Source: DAOPYE01 sp035352715 (GTDB lineage: Bacteria; Acidobacteriota; Holophagae; Holophagales; Holophagaceae). Taken from it: DNA of 56,816 nt. The stretch is from the NCBI GenBank assembly GCA_035352715.1, contig DAOPYE010000003.1, positions 1-56,816 of the forward strand. Direction: 5' to 3'. Of this stretch, positions 8,488 to 17,573 are shown piece after piece (the first letter of the stretch is position 1; every line of letters starts with the position of its first letter). The translations under genes and the position numbers were made by a program. Below the pieces are notes generated by a model that saw only the letters and a list, made by a program, of their open reading frames with translations, had not been told where the DNA came from and did no database searches.

Positions 8488-9249
8488 TCAGGCCTCCACC
8501 GCCGCCTGCGCGGCCAACTGGAAGAACACCTCGTCCAGGGTCTTCACGTTCCATTTCGACAGGATTTCCGCCGGCGCCGCGTCGCCATGCAGCAGGCCAT
8601 CGAAGATGATCCCCACGCGGTCGCAGATCTCCTCGACCATCGGCATCACATGGGTGGAGACGATGACGGTGCGCCCTTCGGAGCGAAGCAGGCGCAGCAT
8701 ATCCAGGACGGTCTTGGCGGTCAGGACGTCCAGCCCCGTCGTGGGCTCGTCGAAGATCACGACCCTTGGGTCATGCAGCAGCGCCCGGGCGATCGAGACC
8801 TTCTGCTTCTGACCACTGGAAAAGCCTTCCATCCTCACATCCGCGAAGTCATGCAGATCCAGCTTCTCAAGCAGGTGCATCCCCCTTCGCTCCGCGATCC
8901 CGGCCTCCAGCCCCTGGAACTCGCCGAAGATCCGCAGCAATTCCCGTGGCGTGAACCGACCATAGACGTTCAGATCCGTGGACAGGTAGCCGATCTGCGC
9001 GCGGCTGCGCTCCGGCTCGGCCAGACCATCCAGGCCGCAGATCCGCAGTTCGCCCTGATCCGGCTTCATCAGGCCGGCGATCATCCGCAGCGTGGTGGAT
9101 TTGCCCGCGCCGTTGGGGCCAAGCAGCCCATAGATCTCGCCCGGCTGAACGGTGAAGGTGAGGCCCTTCACCGCCTCGATCCGTTTCTTCGACCGGCTTT
9201 TCTTGTCCTTCACCACGAACGTCTTGTGGATATCCACGAGCTGAATCAC
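8488..9249 (-). CDS. ABC transporter ATP-binding protein (NatA-like)
   Basis: ATPase of the exporter formed with the next gene. Walker A GPNGAGKST at about 44-52, signature SSGQKQK, Walker B VVIFDEPTTGLD, and a switch His in STHV. A short Lys/Arg-rich insert (residues 14-23) precedes the Walker A. Start GTG 9249 is chosen because GGAGG lies 6 bases upstream and homologous ATPases begin at this point; the longer frame to 9309 lacks a site. Confidence 0.92.
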   Translation of the reverse strand: MIQLVDIHKTFVVKDKKSRSKKRIEAVKGLTFTVQPGEIYGLLGPNGAGKSTTLRMIAGLMKPDQGELRICGLDGLAEPERSRAQIGYLSTDLNVYGRFTPRELLRIFGEFQGLEAGIAERRGMHLLEKLDLHDFADVRMEGFSSGQKQKVSIARALLHDPRVVIFDEPTTGLDVLTAKTVLDMLRLLRSEGRTVIVSTHVMPMVEEICDRVGIIFDGLLHGDAAPAEILSKWNVKTLDEVFFQLAAQAAVEA

Positions 9250-9374
9250 GGGAAGCCTCCATGGGAACGGGCCCCAGTGTAGGCCAGCTCCCATGAACCT
9301 TCGATGCAAACCGACGAAGCCCCTGTGAGGATCGGCGAACGGCGGCGAGCGTCAGACCAGCGGAGGGCGGCGAC

Positions 9375-10211
9375 TCACCTCAGGCCATAGACCAGCACGA
9401 AAATGCCGATGACGAGGCAGTATCCGGCAAATCCCTGAAGGCGCGGGCTGCGGGTGAAGCGGTTCAGCAGGCCGATCGCGGCATAGCCCGCCAGCCCGGA
9501 GACCACGACGCCCACCAGGCAAAGCAGGGCGGGCGAAGCGCTGCCCGCCGGAAAGGCGTCCGCGATGGGAATGGGCGTGCCCTTCACCAGGGCTTTCATG
9601 AGATGCCGTCCCTCCATCAGCGCAGCGGCGGTGATGGTCGGAATGCCGAGCAGGAAGCTGAACCGCGTGCTCTCGGCCAGATCCATCCCGCAGAAGACGC
9701 CCATGGAGAGCGTCGAGCCGCTGCGGCTGAGCCCCGAACCACCGCCCAAGCCCTGAATGGCGCCGATGCACAGGGCGTCCACCGCACCCATCTGCTCGAT
9801 GGCCCGTCCCTTCCTACGCTTCGCCACGGTGTTGGCGATCCAGAGCATCGCCGCCGTGATCAAGAGGAAGACGCCATACAGCCACAGATGATCCTTCTGG
9901 GATTCCTTGAAATGCTTCAGCAGGATGGCGAACACGCCAGTCGGGATCATGGCGATGAACAGCCAGAGCGCCAGACGGCGGCCCTCGGGATCCTGGCCGA
10001 GCAGACCCTTCAGGACTTTGATCAACTCGCGCCGAAAATAGATCACGAGCGCCACCAGCGTCCCCACATGCAGCAGCACATCGAACGCCAGCGGCATGCT
10101 GCGCTTGAGCAGCAGGTTTTCAGCAAACGTCAGGTGCGCGGTGCTGGAGACAGGCAGGAATTCGGTGAGCCCCTGAATCAATCCAAGAAGAATGGCGTGC
10201 CAGACGTGCAT
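9375..10211 (-). CDS. uppP: Undecaprenyl-diphosphatase
   Basis: Integral membrane BacA-family phosphatase that regenerates undecaprenyl phosphate for peptidoglycan and glycan synthesis. The family motif GLTEFLPVSSTAH (residues 14-26, with the essential Glu) and the second motif GLSRSGST are intact. 278 aa with about eight hydrophobic segments. GAGG precedes the ATG. Single gene between the ABC exporter and the divergent aldo/keto reductase. Confidence 0.95.
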   Translation of the reverse strand: MHVWHAILLGLIQGLTEFLPVSSTAHLTFAENLLLKRSMPLAFDVLLHVGTLVALVIYFRRELIKVLKGLLGQDPEGRRLALWLFIAMIPTGVFAILLKHFKESQKDHLWLYGVFLLITAAMLWIANTVAKRRKGRAIEQMGAVDALCIGAIQGLGGGSGLSRSGSTLSMGVFCGMDLAESTRFSFLLGIPTITAAALMEGRHLMKALVKGTPIPIADAFPAGSASPALLCLVGVVVSGLAGYAAIGLLNRFTRSPRLQGFAGYCLVIGIFVLVYGLR

Positions 10212-10297
10212 GAAAACCTCTGAAAGATCCAGTGTGGCAGATCGCTCTGGAGCTCACCCGCTGCTGTAGCATGAAAGGCTTTCTGTAAGGATGCCCT

Positions 10298-11386
10298 ATG
10301 TGGAAGAAGCCCTATGGCAGCACCGGCAAGCAGGTCTCCGTCATCGGATTCGGCGGCATGCGCTTCGCCAAGCCCTTCGACCACGATCTCTCCGCCGAGA
10401 TCATTCGCCACGCCCACGCCCGCGGAATCAACTATTTCGATACCGCGCCGTTCTACTGCGAGGACCAGAGCGAGGATATCTTCGGCCACGCCTTCAAGAC
10501 GATGCCGCGGAACACCTTCTACGTCTCCACCAAGTGTGCCGAATCCGACGGCGGCAAGCTGCGTATGAGCCTGGAGCGGTCCTTGACGCGCCTGGGCTTG
10601 CAGCGCATCGACTTCTTTCACGTCTGGTGCCTGCTGCGGCCAGATCAACTCCAGCAGCGCGTGGATGGCGGCGCCCTGCGCGCGCTCCAGCAAGCCAAGG
10701 CGGAAGGCCTGGTGGGCCACATCGTCGTCTCGGCGCATCTGGACGGCGAACATATCGCCAGTGTGCTGGATTCCGATCTTTTCGAGGGCATCACCCTCGG
10801 ATACAACGCCATCAACTTCCCCTACCGGGAAGCGGCTCTGGAAGCCGCGCATCGCAAGCATATGGGCGTGGTCACGATGAATCCTTTGGGAGGCGGCGTC
10901 ATCCCGCGCAATCCCAAGCGACTGGCATTCCTCAAGGCGTCGGGCGATCGCAGCGTTGCCGAAGCGGCGCTGCGGTTCAACATCTCGCATCCGGCGATCA
11001 CCTGCGCCCTGGTGGGTTTCTCGGACACCGGACAGGTGGACGAAGCCGTATCCGCCGTCGAGGATTTCTCGCCCTATCCCCCGGAACACATCGATCGCCT
11101 GAAGACCCAGCTCACCGCGAGCTTCGATGGCATCTGCACGGGCTGCGGCTATTGCCTGCCCTGCCCCGCCGATCTGGAAATCCCCAAGTGGATGGATGTC
11201 TACAACCAGCGGATTCTGGAAGGCACGGACGAAGCCATGCGGGATCGCCTGAAGTGGCACTGGTCCATGACGGCGGATCGGGCCGCGGCCTGCCTGAAGT
11301 GCGGAGCCTGCGAACAGGCCTGCACCCAGCATCTGCCCATCATCGAGCGAATGCAGGCCATCGCCGCCCTCGCGCACCAAAGCTGA
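10298..11386 (+). CDS. Aldo/keto reductase with C-terminal 4Fe-4S cluster motifs
   Basis: N-terminal aldo/keto reductase TIM barrel (about 1-270): FDTAPFY carries the Asp and Tyr of the active site, followed by TKCAES with the Lys. The C-terminal extension has two cysteine motifs, CTGCGYCLPC (about 280) and CLKCGACEQAC (about 330), as in the iron-sulfur-linked AKR subfamily. The second motif has CT rather than the usual CP after the last Cys. Substrate unknown; electron transfer through the clusters suggests an anaerobic redox role. AAGGA precedes ATG 10298. Confidence 0.88.
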   Translation: MWKKPYGSTGKQVSVIGFGGMRFAKPFDHDLSAEIIRHAHARGINYFDTAPFYCEDQSEDIFGHAFKTMPRNTFYVSTKCAESDGGKLRMSLERSLTRLGLQRIDFFHVWCLLRPDQLQQRVDGGALRALQQAKAEGLVGHIVVSAHLDGEHIASVLDSDLFEGITLGYNAINFPYREAALEAAHRKHMGVVTMNPLGGGVIPRNPKRLAFLKASGDRSVAEAALRFNISHPAITCALVGFSDTGQVDEAVSAVEDFSPYPPEHIDRLKTQLTASFDGICTGCGYCLPCPADLEIPKWMDVYNQRILEGTDEAMRDRLKWHWSMTADRAAACLKCGACEQACTQHLPIIERMQAIAALAHQS

Positions 11387-11405
11387 TTTCAAGACCGGAG
11401 GACCC

Positions 11406-12458
11406 ATGAACATCCTCGATTTCCGTTCCGACACCCTGACCCGCCCCACGCCGGAAATGCGCGCCGCCATGGCCGCCGCCGAGGTGGGCGACGATGTGCT
11501 GGATCGCGATCCCACCCTGGATCGCCTGGAGCGCCACGTCGCCGAACTGTTGGGCAAGGAGGCGGGCCTTTGGGTGCCCACCGGATGCATGGCGAACCTG
11601 ATCGCCCTGATGCTGCACGTGAAGCGCGGCGACCGGGTCCTGGCACCCGCCCGGGCGCATGTGTTGGGATCGGAACTGGGCACCGGCGCCTGGCTGGCGG
11701 GCGGCATGTTCGAGGCCTTGGCCTGGGAGGACGGCCCCGGCAAGCCCGCGCCCCTTCAGCTCTGGAAGGCGATTCCCGAACCCGGCGCGTACTACACGCT
11801 GCGCACCACCCTGCTCTGCCTTGAAAACACCCACAATTTCGCGGGCGGCACCTGCCTGACGGCCCTTGAAACCAAGACCCTGGCCGATCTGGCCCACACC
11901 AAGGGGCTGAAGGTGCACCTGGACGGAGCCCGACTGTGGCATGCCTCCGTGGCCCTTGGACAGTCACTGTCCGATCTGGCCCAGGAAGCCGACACCGTCA
12001 GCGTCTGCCTTTCCAAGGGGCTGGGAGCACCCATGGGCAGCCTGCTTTGCGCCACCCGGGATCTGATCGAGGAGGGCCGCCGCATCCGGAAAATGCTGGG
12101 CGGCGGTGTCCGCCAGGGCGGCGTCGTGGCGGCCGCGGGCCTTGAGGCCCTGGCATACATCCCGCGACTGGGCGAGGACCACGCCAAGGCAAAGCGGCTG
12201 GCGGATGGCCTCTCCGCGCTGGGGTTCAGCGTCGCCGCTCCCGAGACGAATATCGTGCTGCTTCCAGTCGTGGATGCGCCCTTGGCCCACCGCCATCTCG
12301 AAGACACCGGCGTCCGCACGATCCCGGTGGGCAACGCGCTGCGCTTCATCGCCCACCGGGATCTGCCGGAACCCGCCGTGGACGAAGCCCTGGAACGCAT
12401 CAAGCCCCTGGTGGAAAAGCTCCAGACAACGTGGGAGGGCACTCGCCCCATGATCTAG
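11406..12458 (+). CDS. ltaE: Low-specificity L-threonine aldolase
   Basis: PLP-dependent fold-type I aldolase cleaving L-threonine/allo-threonine to glycine and acetaldehyde. The opening DFRSDTLTRPTPEM and the PLP lysine in SVCLSKGLGAPMGS (about residue 204) are characteristic; HLDGARLW supplies the cofactor-binding Asp. 350 aa, normal. GGAGG lies just before ATG 11406. Nineteen bp downstream of the aldo/keto reductase, so probably co-transcribed. Confidence 0.92.
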   Translation: MNILDFRSDTLTRPTPEMRAAMAAAEVGDDVLDRDPTLDRLERHVAELLGKEAGLWVPTGCMANLIALMLHVKRGDRVLAPARAHVLGSELGTGAWLAGGMFEALAWEDGPGKPAPLQLWKAIPEPGAYYTLRTTLLCLENTHNFAGGTCLTALETKTLADLAHTKGLKVHLDGARLWHASVALGQSLSDLAQEADTVSVCLSKGLGAPMGSLLCATRDLIEEGRRIRKMLGGGVRQGGVVAAAGLEALAYIPRLGEDHAKAKRLADGLSALGFSVAAPETNIVLLPVVDAPLAHRHLEDTGVRTIPVGNALRFIAHRDLPEPAVDEALERIKPLVEKLQTTWEGTRPMI

Positions 12459-12502
12459 ACGACTTCCGGCCTGGAGGGGACTGTGGCGGATGGCACGATC
12501 TA

Positions 12503-12532
12503 TTCCACTCATCCGGTCAGAAAGCCTAAGAT
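12503..12532 (+). promoter_or_regulatory. Candidate sigma-70-type promoter of the Rrf2 gene
   Basis: TTCCAC (12503-12508) and TAAGAT (12527-12532) are separated by 18 bp and lie about 40 bp upstream of the Rrf2 start. The match is moderate. Rrf2 proteins often bind near their own promoters, but no clear inverted repeat was found here. Confidence 0.35.
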
Positions 12533-12571
12533 TGTTTCGAGCGGCACGCCGCCTCGTCACCGGAGTCCGAC

Positions 12572-13015
12572 ATGAAATTCTCGACCCGCGCCATCTATGG
12601 ACTGCGCGCCATGCTTGCCCTGGCTCGCACCCACGGCCAGGGCTCCACCTTCCTCAAGGACATCGCCGAGCGGGAAAACCTGCCAGGCACCTACCTGGAA
12701 CAGCTGATGGTGCCACTGCGCAAGGCGGGGCTCGTGCAGGCCGTGCGGGGCGCTCGCGGCGGATACACGCTGGCCCGCAGCCCCCTGGAGATCCAGGTGC
12801 TCTCCATCCTGGAAGCCCTTGAGGGTCCGCTGACCCTGGCGGAGTGCCCCAAGGGTTCGGGCTGCTGCGGGCAGCCGGACACCTGCGCGCTGAAGGACCT
12901 GTGGGCCGAAGGCAGCAGCGCCCTTCAGGACGTATACCGGAACATCAGCCTGGCCGGGCTGCTGGAGCGCCAGAAGGCGAAAGAGACGGATCCCTCGCTG
13001 ATGTATTCCATCTGA
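12572..13015 (+). CDS. Rrf2-family transcriptional regulator, IscR-like
   Basis: 147 aa winged-helix regulator: MKFSTRAIYGLRAMLALA at the N-terminus, ENLPGTYLEQLM recognition helix, and the GARGGYTLAR wing are typical of Rrf2. Cysteines at about 92-109 (ECPKGSGCC...DTC) are placed where IscR/NsrR/RsrR ligate a Fe-S cluster, so it may sense iron-sulfur status, NO or redox state. No isc/suf genes are adjacent. GGAG precedes ATG 12572. Convergent with ruvB. Confidence 0.9.
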   Translation: MKFSTRAIYGLRAMLALARTHGQGSTFLKDIAERENLPGTYLEQLMVPLRKAGLVQAVRGARGGYTLARSPLEIQVLSILEALEGPLTLAECPKGSGCCGQPDTCALKDLWAEGSSALQDVYRNISLAGLLERQKAKETDPSLMYSI

Positions 13016-13025
13016 TCCGTCCAAA

Positions 13026-14048
13026 CTAGGAACGGAACAGCGGCCCCTGGTCGATGGCCAGTCCAAGATAGGCGTAGGCGGCATCCGTGGCGCGACGCCC
13101 CTGGGGGGTTCGATCCAGGAACCCGATCTGCATGAGGTAGGGTTCCACCAGATCCTCCAGGCTATCGCCCTCCACTTCGCCCAGCGCCGCCGCCAGCGTG
13201 CGCACGCCCACGGGGCCGCCCTTGAACTTGCCGCACAGCGCCTCGAGGTAGGCACGATCGAGGCCATCCAGGCCCAGTTCGTCCACTTCGTGCAGACGCA
13301 GGCAGGCATCCGCAATGCCATCCGTGATGACGCCGTTGCCCTTGACCTCGGCGTAGTCGCGACAGCGGCGCAGCAGGCGGTTCACAATGCGCGGCGTCCC
13401 CCGGCTGCGGCGGGCGATGGCTTCGGCCCCGCCGTGCTGCAGTTCGACCCGCAACACATGCGCGCTGCGCTCGGCGATGATCGTCAGCTCCTCCAGCGTG
13501 TAGTAGTCCAGGCGATGCACCATACCAAAGCGGTCATGCAGCGGCTTGGACAGCAGCCCTGCGCGCGTGGTGGCGCCCACCAGCGTGAAGGGGCGCAGAT
13601 CCACCTTGAGGGTTTGCGCCGAGGGCCCCTGCCCGATGAGGATGTCCAGTTTGCGATCCTCCATGGCCGCATAGAGCATTTCCTCAATGGCGGGCGGCAG
13701 GCGATGGATCTCGTCGATGAACAGGAATTCGTTTTCTTCCAGGTTCGTGAGGATGGCAGCCAGATCGCCCTTCTTCTCCAGCGCGGGGGCCTGGATGACT
13801 TTGCAGGCCGCGCCCATCTCGTTGGCCAGCACATGGGCCAGCGTGGTCTTGCCCAGACCCGGAGGACCGAACAACAGCACATGGTCCAGAACCTCGCCCC
13901 GGCCCAGGGCGGCCTTGAGGGCGATCTCCAGGCGGGCCTTCACCTTTTCCTGGCCGATGTATTCGGCTAGGCGCTGAGGGCGCAGGGAATACTCTTCAGC
14001 CTCTTCGGGGCCCGCGGGATCTAGATCGGGATTTCGTTGTGATTCCAT
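13026..14048 (-). CDS. ruvB: Holliday junction branch-migration helicase RuvB
   Basis: AAA+ motor of RuvAB. Walker A GPPGLGKTTLA, Walker B FLFIDEIHRL, sensor GATTRAG and the C-terminal winged helix with RTPQGR are all present. 340 aa from ATG 14048; an in-frame TTG at 14063 would add five residues. ruvA and ruvC are not in the window. Divergent from the FHA histidine kinase. Confidence 0.96.
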   Translation of the reverse strand: MESQRNPDLDPAGPEEAEEYSLRPQRLAEYIGQEKVKARLEIALKAALGRGEVLDHVLLFGPPGLGKTTLAHVLANEMGAACKVIQAPALEKKGDLAAILTNLEENEFLFIDEIHRLPPAIEEMLYAAMEDRKLDILIGQGPSAQTLKVDLRPFTLVGATTRAGLLSKPLHDRFGMVHRLDYYTLEELTIIAERSAHVLRVELQHGGAEAIARRSRGTPRIVNRLLRRCRDYAEVKGNGVITDGIADACLRLHEVDELGLDGLDRAYLEALCGKFKGGPVGVRTLAAALGEVEGDSLEDLVEPYLMQIGFLDRTPQGRRATDAAYAYLGLAIDQGPLFRS

Positions 14049-14173
14049 GCGTTTTCCAGACAAGTGTCATTGCCTCATGATTTCCACCCTTGTGTCCAGG
14101 GCGAGAATGGATACTTTGAAGAAGCGATCGACCCTTTTGCGAATGGTTGCCTACCCCTTGATGGAGCGCTTAC

Positions 14174-15706
14174 GTGCTTGACCGTCATTCCATCTCGATT
14201 CGAGACCGTCACGGATTTGAACGATCCATTCCGCTCACGCGACCCATCCAGATCGGGCGCCACAATCAGTGCGACGTGGTGCTCTCCGATAGCATGGTCA
14301 GCCGCAGCCACCTGAAGGTGGAACGCATCGACGACGAATGGTGGGTCGAGGACTTGGCTTCGTCCCACGGCACTTTTGTGGCGGATGAACGGCTCACCCG
14401 CCAGCGCTGGGAACCGGGGTTGACGCTGCGCCTTGCGGACGGCGCGTATTTCCTGACGTTGCGCCGGGAAACGGCCTTCGCCTCCGAGATCAACCTTCAG
14501 GCCATCCTGCAAACCGCGCACCTGCTGACGGGCGAGATCGAGCTGGATCAGCTGCTGGAAGAGGCCCTGGATCGGTTGCTCACGATATCGGCCACAGACC
14601 GCGGCTTCATCATGCTGCCCGAAGCGGATGGCTTGGTGGTGAAGGTCCGCCGGAACCTGGATTCGGATATGGAGAAGAGCATCCATCTCTCCATGTCCAG
14701 CGTGCAGCGCGTGTTCGAGCAGGGCGAAGCCATCTGGATCCACAACGTGGCTGAGAACGAGAGCTTGATGGCCCAGAAGTCCGTCCTGGATCTTCAGCTC
14801 AAGACCATCCTGTGCCTGCCGCTGCTGGTGCAGGGCAAGTGCATCGGCGTCGTCTACCTGGACAGCCGGCGCATCGTCACGGACCCGGTGGACCGCGACA
14901 CGTTCGAAGCCATCGTCAGCCTTTGCGCCATCGCCATCGAGCGCGCGCGCCTGTCGGAAGAGAACCTCCACAACGAGGTGCTCGCGACCGTCGGCCAGGT
15001 GGCGAGCAGCATCGTGCACGATTTCAAGAACGCCCTGTTCGTCGTTGCGGGCCACGCCCAGATGATTGGCGCCGCCACCAAGGAGCCCCAATCCCAGCAC
15101 CACGTGGACAAGATCCTGGGCGCGGTGGAGCGCCTGAGCCAGCTCAGCTCGGATGTGCTGGATTACGCCAAGGTGCGCGAACCCAAGCGTGAATCCATGG
15201 AAATGAGCGCGTACCTGGGATCGCTGGTGGAACCCCTGCGCCCGCGCGCGACAGAGCTCGGCATTACGATCAACTGTGAAGGTCCCTCGTGCCGCGCCCA
15301 TCTGGACAAGCACCGCTTCGCCCGGGTCGTGGAGAACCTGCTGGCCAACGCCATCGACGCGGTGGCCGAGCATCGCGTCGAAGGCGGGCTCATCACCCTG
15401 AGCTGGGAACGCACCTCGAACGGAATCCGCCTCAGCGTCCAGGACAACGGCAAGGGCATCCCCACCAAGGTGATCAAGCGCATCTTCGAGCCCTTCTTCA
15501 GCCACGGGAAGGCCAAGGGAACAGGCCTTGGTATGGCCACCGTCAAGAAGATCGTCACCGAGCACGGGGGCAGCGTGGAGCTGGACAGCGAATTGGAGGT
15601 GGGCACCACCGTGAAGATCGAAATCCCAGATCAGGGCCTGCATGATTCCAGCGAGAACAGCACCGACCAGTTCAAGACGCTGAACGCACAGGAAGCACAG
15701 TCATGA
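14174..15706 (+). CDS. FHA-GAF sensor histidine kinase
   Basis: 510 aa. FHA domain at about 1-95 (GRH at 28, SRSH at 43, SSHGT at 63), which should read phospho-Thr peptides. GAF domain at about 118-262, then a histidine-kinase dimerisation segment with H282 in SSIVHDFKN, and an intact ATPase domain (ENLLANAID N-box, DNGKGIP, GTGLGM). It looks catalytically complete but carries no receiver and no response regulator is adjacent. GTG start at 14174 with GGAG upstream. Its stop overlaps the ispF start as ATGA, an unexpected pairing with an isoprenoid gene. Confidence 0.9.
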   Translation: MLDRHSISIRDRHGFERSIPLTRPIQIGRHNQCDVVLSDSMVSRSHLKVERIDDEWWVEDLASSHGTFVADERLTRQRWEPGLTLRLADGAYFLTLRRETAFASEINLQAILQTAHLLTGEIELDQLLEEALDRLLTISATDRGFIMLPEADGLVVKVRRNLDSDMEKSIHLSMSSVQRVFEQGEAIWIHNVAENESLMAQKSVLDLQLKTILCLPLLVQGKCIGVVYLDSRRIVTDPVDRDTFEAIVSLCAIAIERARLSEENLHNEVLATVGQVASSIVHDFKNALFVVAGHAQMIGAATKEPQSQHHVDKILGAVERLSQLSSDVLDYAKVREPKRESMEMSAYLGSLVEPLRPRATELGITINCEGPSCRAHLDKHRFARVVENLLANAIDAVAEHRVEGGLITLSWERTSNGIRLSVQDNGKGIPTKVIKRIFEPFFSHGKAKGTGLGMATVKKIVTEHGGSVELDSELEVGTTVKIEIPDQGLHDSSENSTDQFKTLNAQEAQS

Positions 15707-16200
15707 CGCGATCCTCCTTGCGCGTCGGGCAGGGCTTCGACGTCCACCGCTTTTCGGAACCCGAAGAAGGCCGCCCCATGGTGCTCATGGGCGTCCAGGT
15801 GCCCTACGATCGCGGCTTGAAAGGACATAGTGATGCGGACGTGATGCTGCACGCCTTGATGGATGCCCTGTTGGGTGCGGCGGGGATGGGCGATATCGGC
15901 AAACATTTTCCCGACACCGATCCCGCCTACAAGGGCGCGGATAGCGCCGTCCTGTTGGAACACGTCATGGCTTCGCTGAAGGCCGCGTCCTGGGGTGTGG
16001 TGAACGCGGATGTCTGCCTGATCGGCGAACGCCCGAAGCTCGGCCCCCACCGCGAGCGGATGCGCGAGCGCATCGCGCCCATCCTGGACATCGCTATCGA
16101 GGATTTGAACGTCAAGGCCACCACCACGGAAAAGCTGGGCTTCACGGGGCGGGGCGAGGGATTGGCGGCACAGGCGATCGTGCTCATCGAGAGGCTTTGA
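15703..16200 (+). CDS. ispF: 2-C-methyl-D-erythritol 2,4-cyclodiphosphate synthase
   Basis: MEP-pathway enzyme forming MEcPP. RVGQGFDVHRF carries the metal ligands Asp and His, KGHSDADV the third ligand region, and ATTTEKLGFTGRGEG the C-terminal signature. 165 aa, normal; not fused to IspD. Coupled by ATGA to the FHA kinase. Confidence 0.95.
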   Translation: MTRSSLRVGQGFDVHRFSEPEEGRPMVLMGVQVPYDRGLKGHSDADVMLHALMDALLGAAGMGDIGKHFPDTDPAYKGADSAVLLEHVMASLKAASWGVVNADVCLIGERPKLGPHRERMRERIAPILDIAIEDLNVKATTTEKLGFTGRGEGLAAQAIVLIERL

Positions 16201-16348
16201 CGTTCCCAACGGGACCATTCGCCGATCGCCATCCTCTCTTCGCCGAATTTGGGCTCCCACTCTGCCTAAACGGCGGCACCCTTGCTGCGTAGGCGTTGCG
16301 TCATCCGGTTTCTGGAAGAAATCGTTTGCGGGTCGAGGGAGAGCAATC

Positions 16349-17560
16349 ATGAAAAAGCGCTGGTGGATCGCGGGCGGTGTGGGCGTCGTGATCGTAGGAA
16401 CCGTACTCGTCGCCGCGCGCGGAGGTGATCAATCCAAGGGCACCGAGCAGCCGCCCTTCCGGCTGGGCAAGGCCCAGGCAGAAGACCTGCAGGTGAGCGT
16501 CCGCGAGGTCGGCTATGTGGATCCCTACGTCAAGGTGGATGTGAAATCCACCGTCAGCGGCAAGATCGTCGGCATCCGCGTGCGGGAGGGCGCCACGGTG
16601 AAGGTCGGCGAAGTCATGGCCGAGGTGGAGCCGGACGTCAATCAGGCCCAGACCCTTTCCGATGTGAAGGGTAGTCTGTCCCAGGCCCGCGTCAGCTTCA
16701 AGAACGCCCAGCGCGACTTCACGCAGCAGGAAGCCCTGTTCAAGAACGGGCTCATCTCCGATCAGGCCTACCGCGCCGCCAAGACCACGCGGGATCTCGC
16801 GGATGAAGCCTACAAGGCCGCCGAGACGCGCTACCAAATCGTGGAAGCCCGCGGCATTCCCATCAGCGGAAACGCCACCACGCAGATCGCCCGCGTGACC
16901 TCGCCCATGAACGGCGTGGTCATCAAGCGCGGCGTCGAACTGGGCGACACGATCACCAGCGGCGTCTCCAGCTACAACGCGGGCACGGTCGTCTACACCG
17001 TTGCCGATCTGGGATCACTCATCATCCGGGTGAACCTGAACGAGGTGGACATCGCCAAGGTGAAGGTCGGACAGGCCGTCCGCATCTCGCTGGACGCCTA
17101 TCCCCAGCGCACCTTCACGGGCAAGGTCCGCTTCCTTGCGCCTTCCGCCGAACTGGTGGACAAGATCAAGGTCTTCAAGGTCGAAATCGCGCTGGATGAT
17201 CTCTCGGATGTGTATCGCACGGGGATGAGCGCCAATATCGAGATCCTGGGCGAAAAGCGCCCGAAGGCCCTGTCGATTCCCCTGGAGGCCCTGCAGCGCA
17301 AGGATGGCCAGACCGTCGTCTACCGCCTGAAGAGCGGCATCAAGCCTGATGACTACAAGCGCGCCAAGGAAGGCCTGGCGGGCCGCGGCAAGTTCACGTG
17401 GGTTTCCGAGCACTGGAAGGAATTCTTCGAGCCCGTGGAGGTCAAGGCGGGGCTCGCGACCCTGGAGCGTGTGGAAATCCTCAGCGGCCTGAAAGATAGC
17501 GATCAGGTGAGCCTGGAAGATCCCACCCGCAAGAAGGTCGAAAAAGACGAAGACATGTAA
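16349..17560 (+). CDS. MacA-like periplasmic adaptor (membrane fusion protein)
   Basis: 403 aa with an N-terminal membrane anchor (about 5-24), a lipoyl half-motif (about 55-90, SGKIVGIRVREGATVKVG), a helical hairpin (about 90-170), the second lipoyl half with SPMNGVVIKRG, then beta-barrel and membrane-proximal domains. It is the adaptor of a MacAB-type tripartite exporter with the following three genes. GGGAG precedes ATG 16349. No TolC-like gene is nearby. Confidence 0.9.
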   Translation: MKKRWWIAGGVGVVIVGTVLVAARGGDQSKGTEQPPFRLGKAQAEDLQVSVREVGYVDPYVKVDVKSTVSGKIVGIRVREGATVKVGEVMAEVEPDVNQAQTLSDVKGSLSQARVSFKNAQRDFTQQEALFKNGLISDQAYRAAKTTRDLADEAYKAAETRYQIVEARGIPISGNATTQIARVTSPMNGVVIKRGVELGDTITSGVSSYNAGTVVYTVADLGSLIIRVNLNEVDIAKVKVGQAVRISLDAYPQRTFTGKVRFLAPSAELVDKIKVFKVEIALDDLSDVYRTGMSANIEILGEKRPKALSIPLEALQRKDGQTVVYRLKSGIKPDDYKRAKEGLAGRGKFTWVSEHWKEFFEPVEVKAGLATLERVEILSGLKDSDQVSLEDPTRKKVEKDEDM

Positions 17561-17573
17561 GGAGATGGCCACC

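Noticed and set aside
10178..11743. 521-aa minus-strand open frame
   Set aside because: Antisense to the aldo/keto reductase and part of ltaE, both recognisable enzymes.
14075..15643. 522-aa minus-strand open frame
   Set aside because: Antisense to the FHA-GAF kinase; His/Gln/Asp-rich shadow frame.
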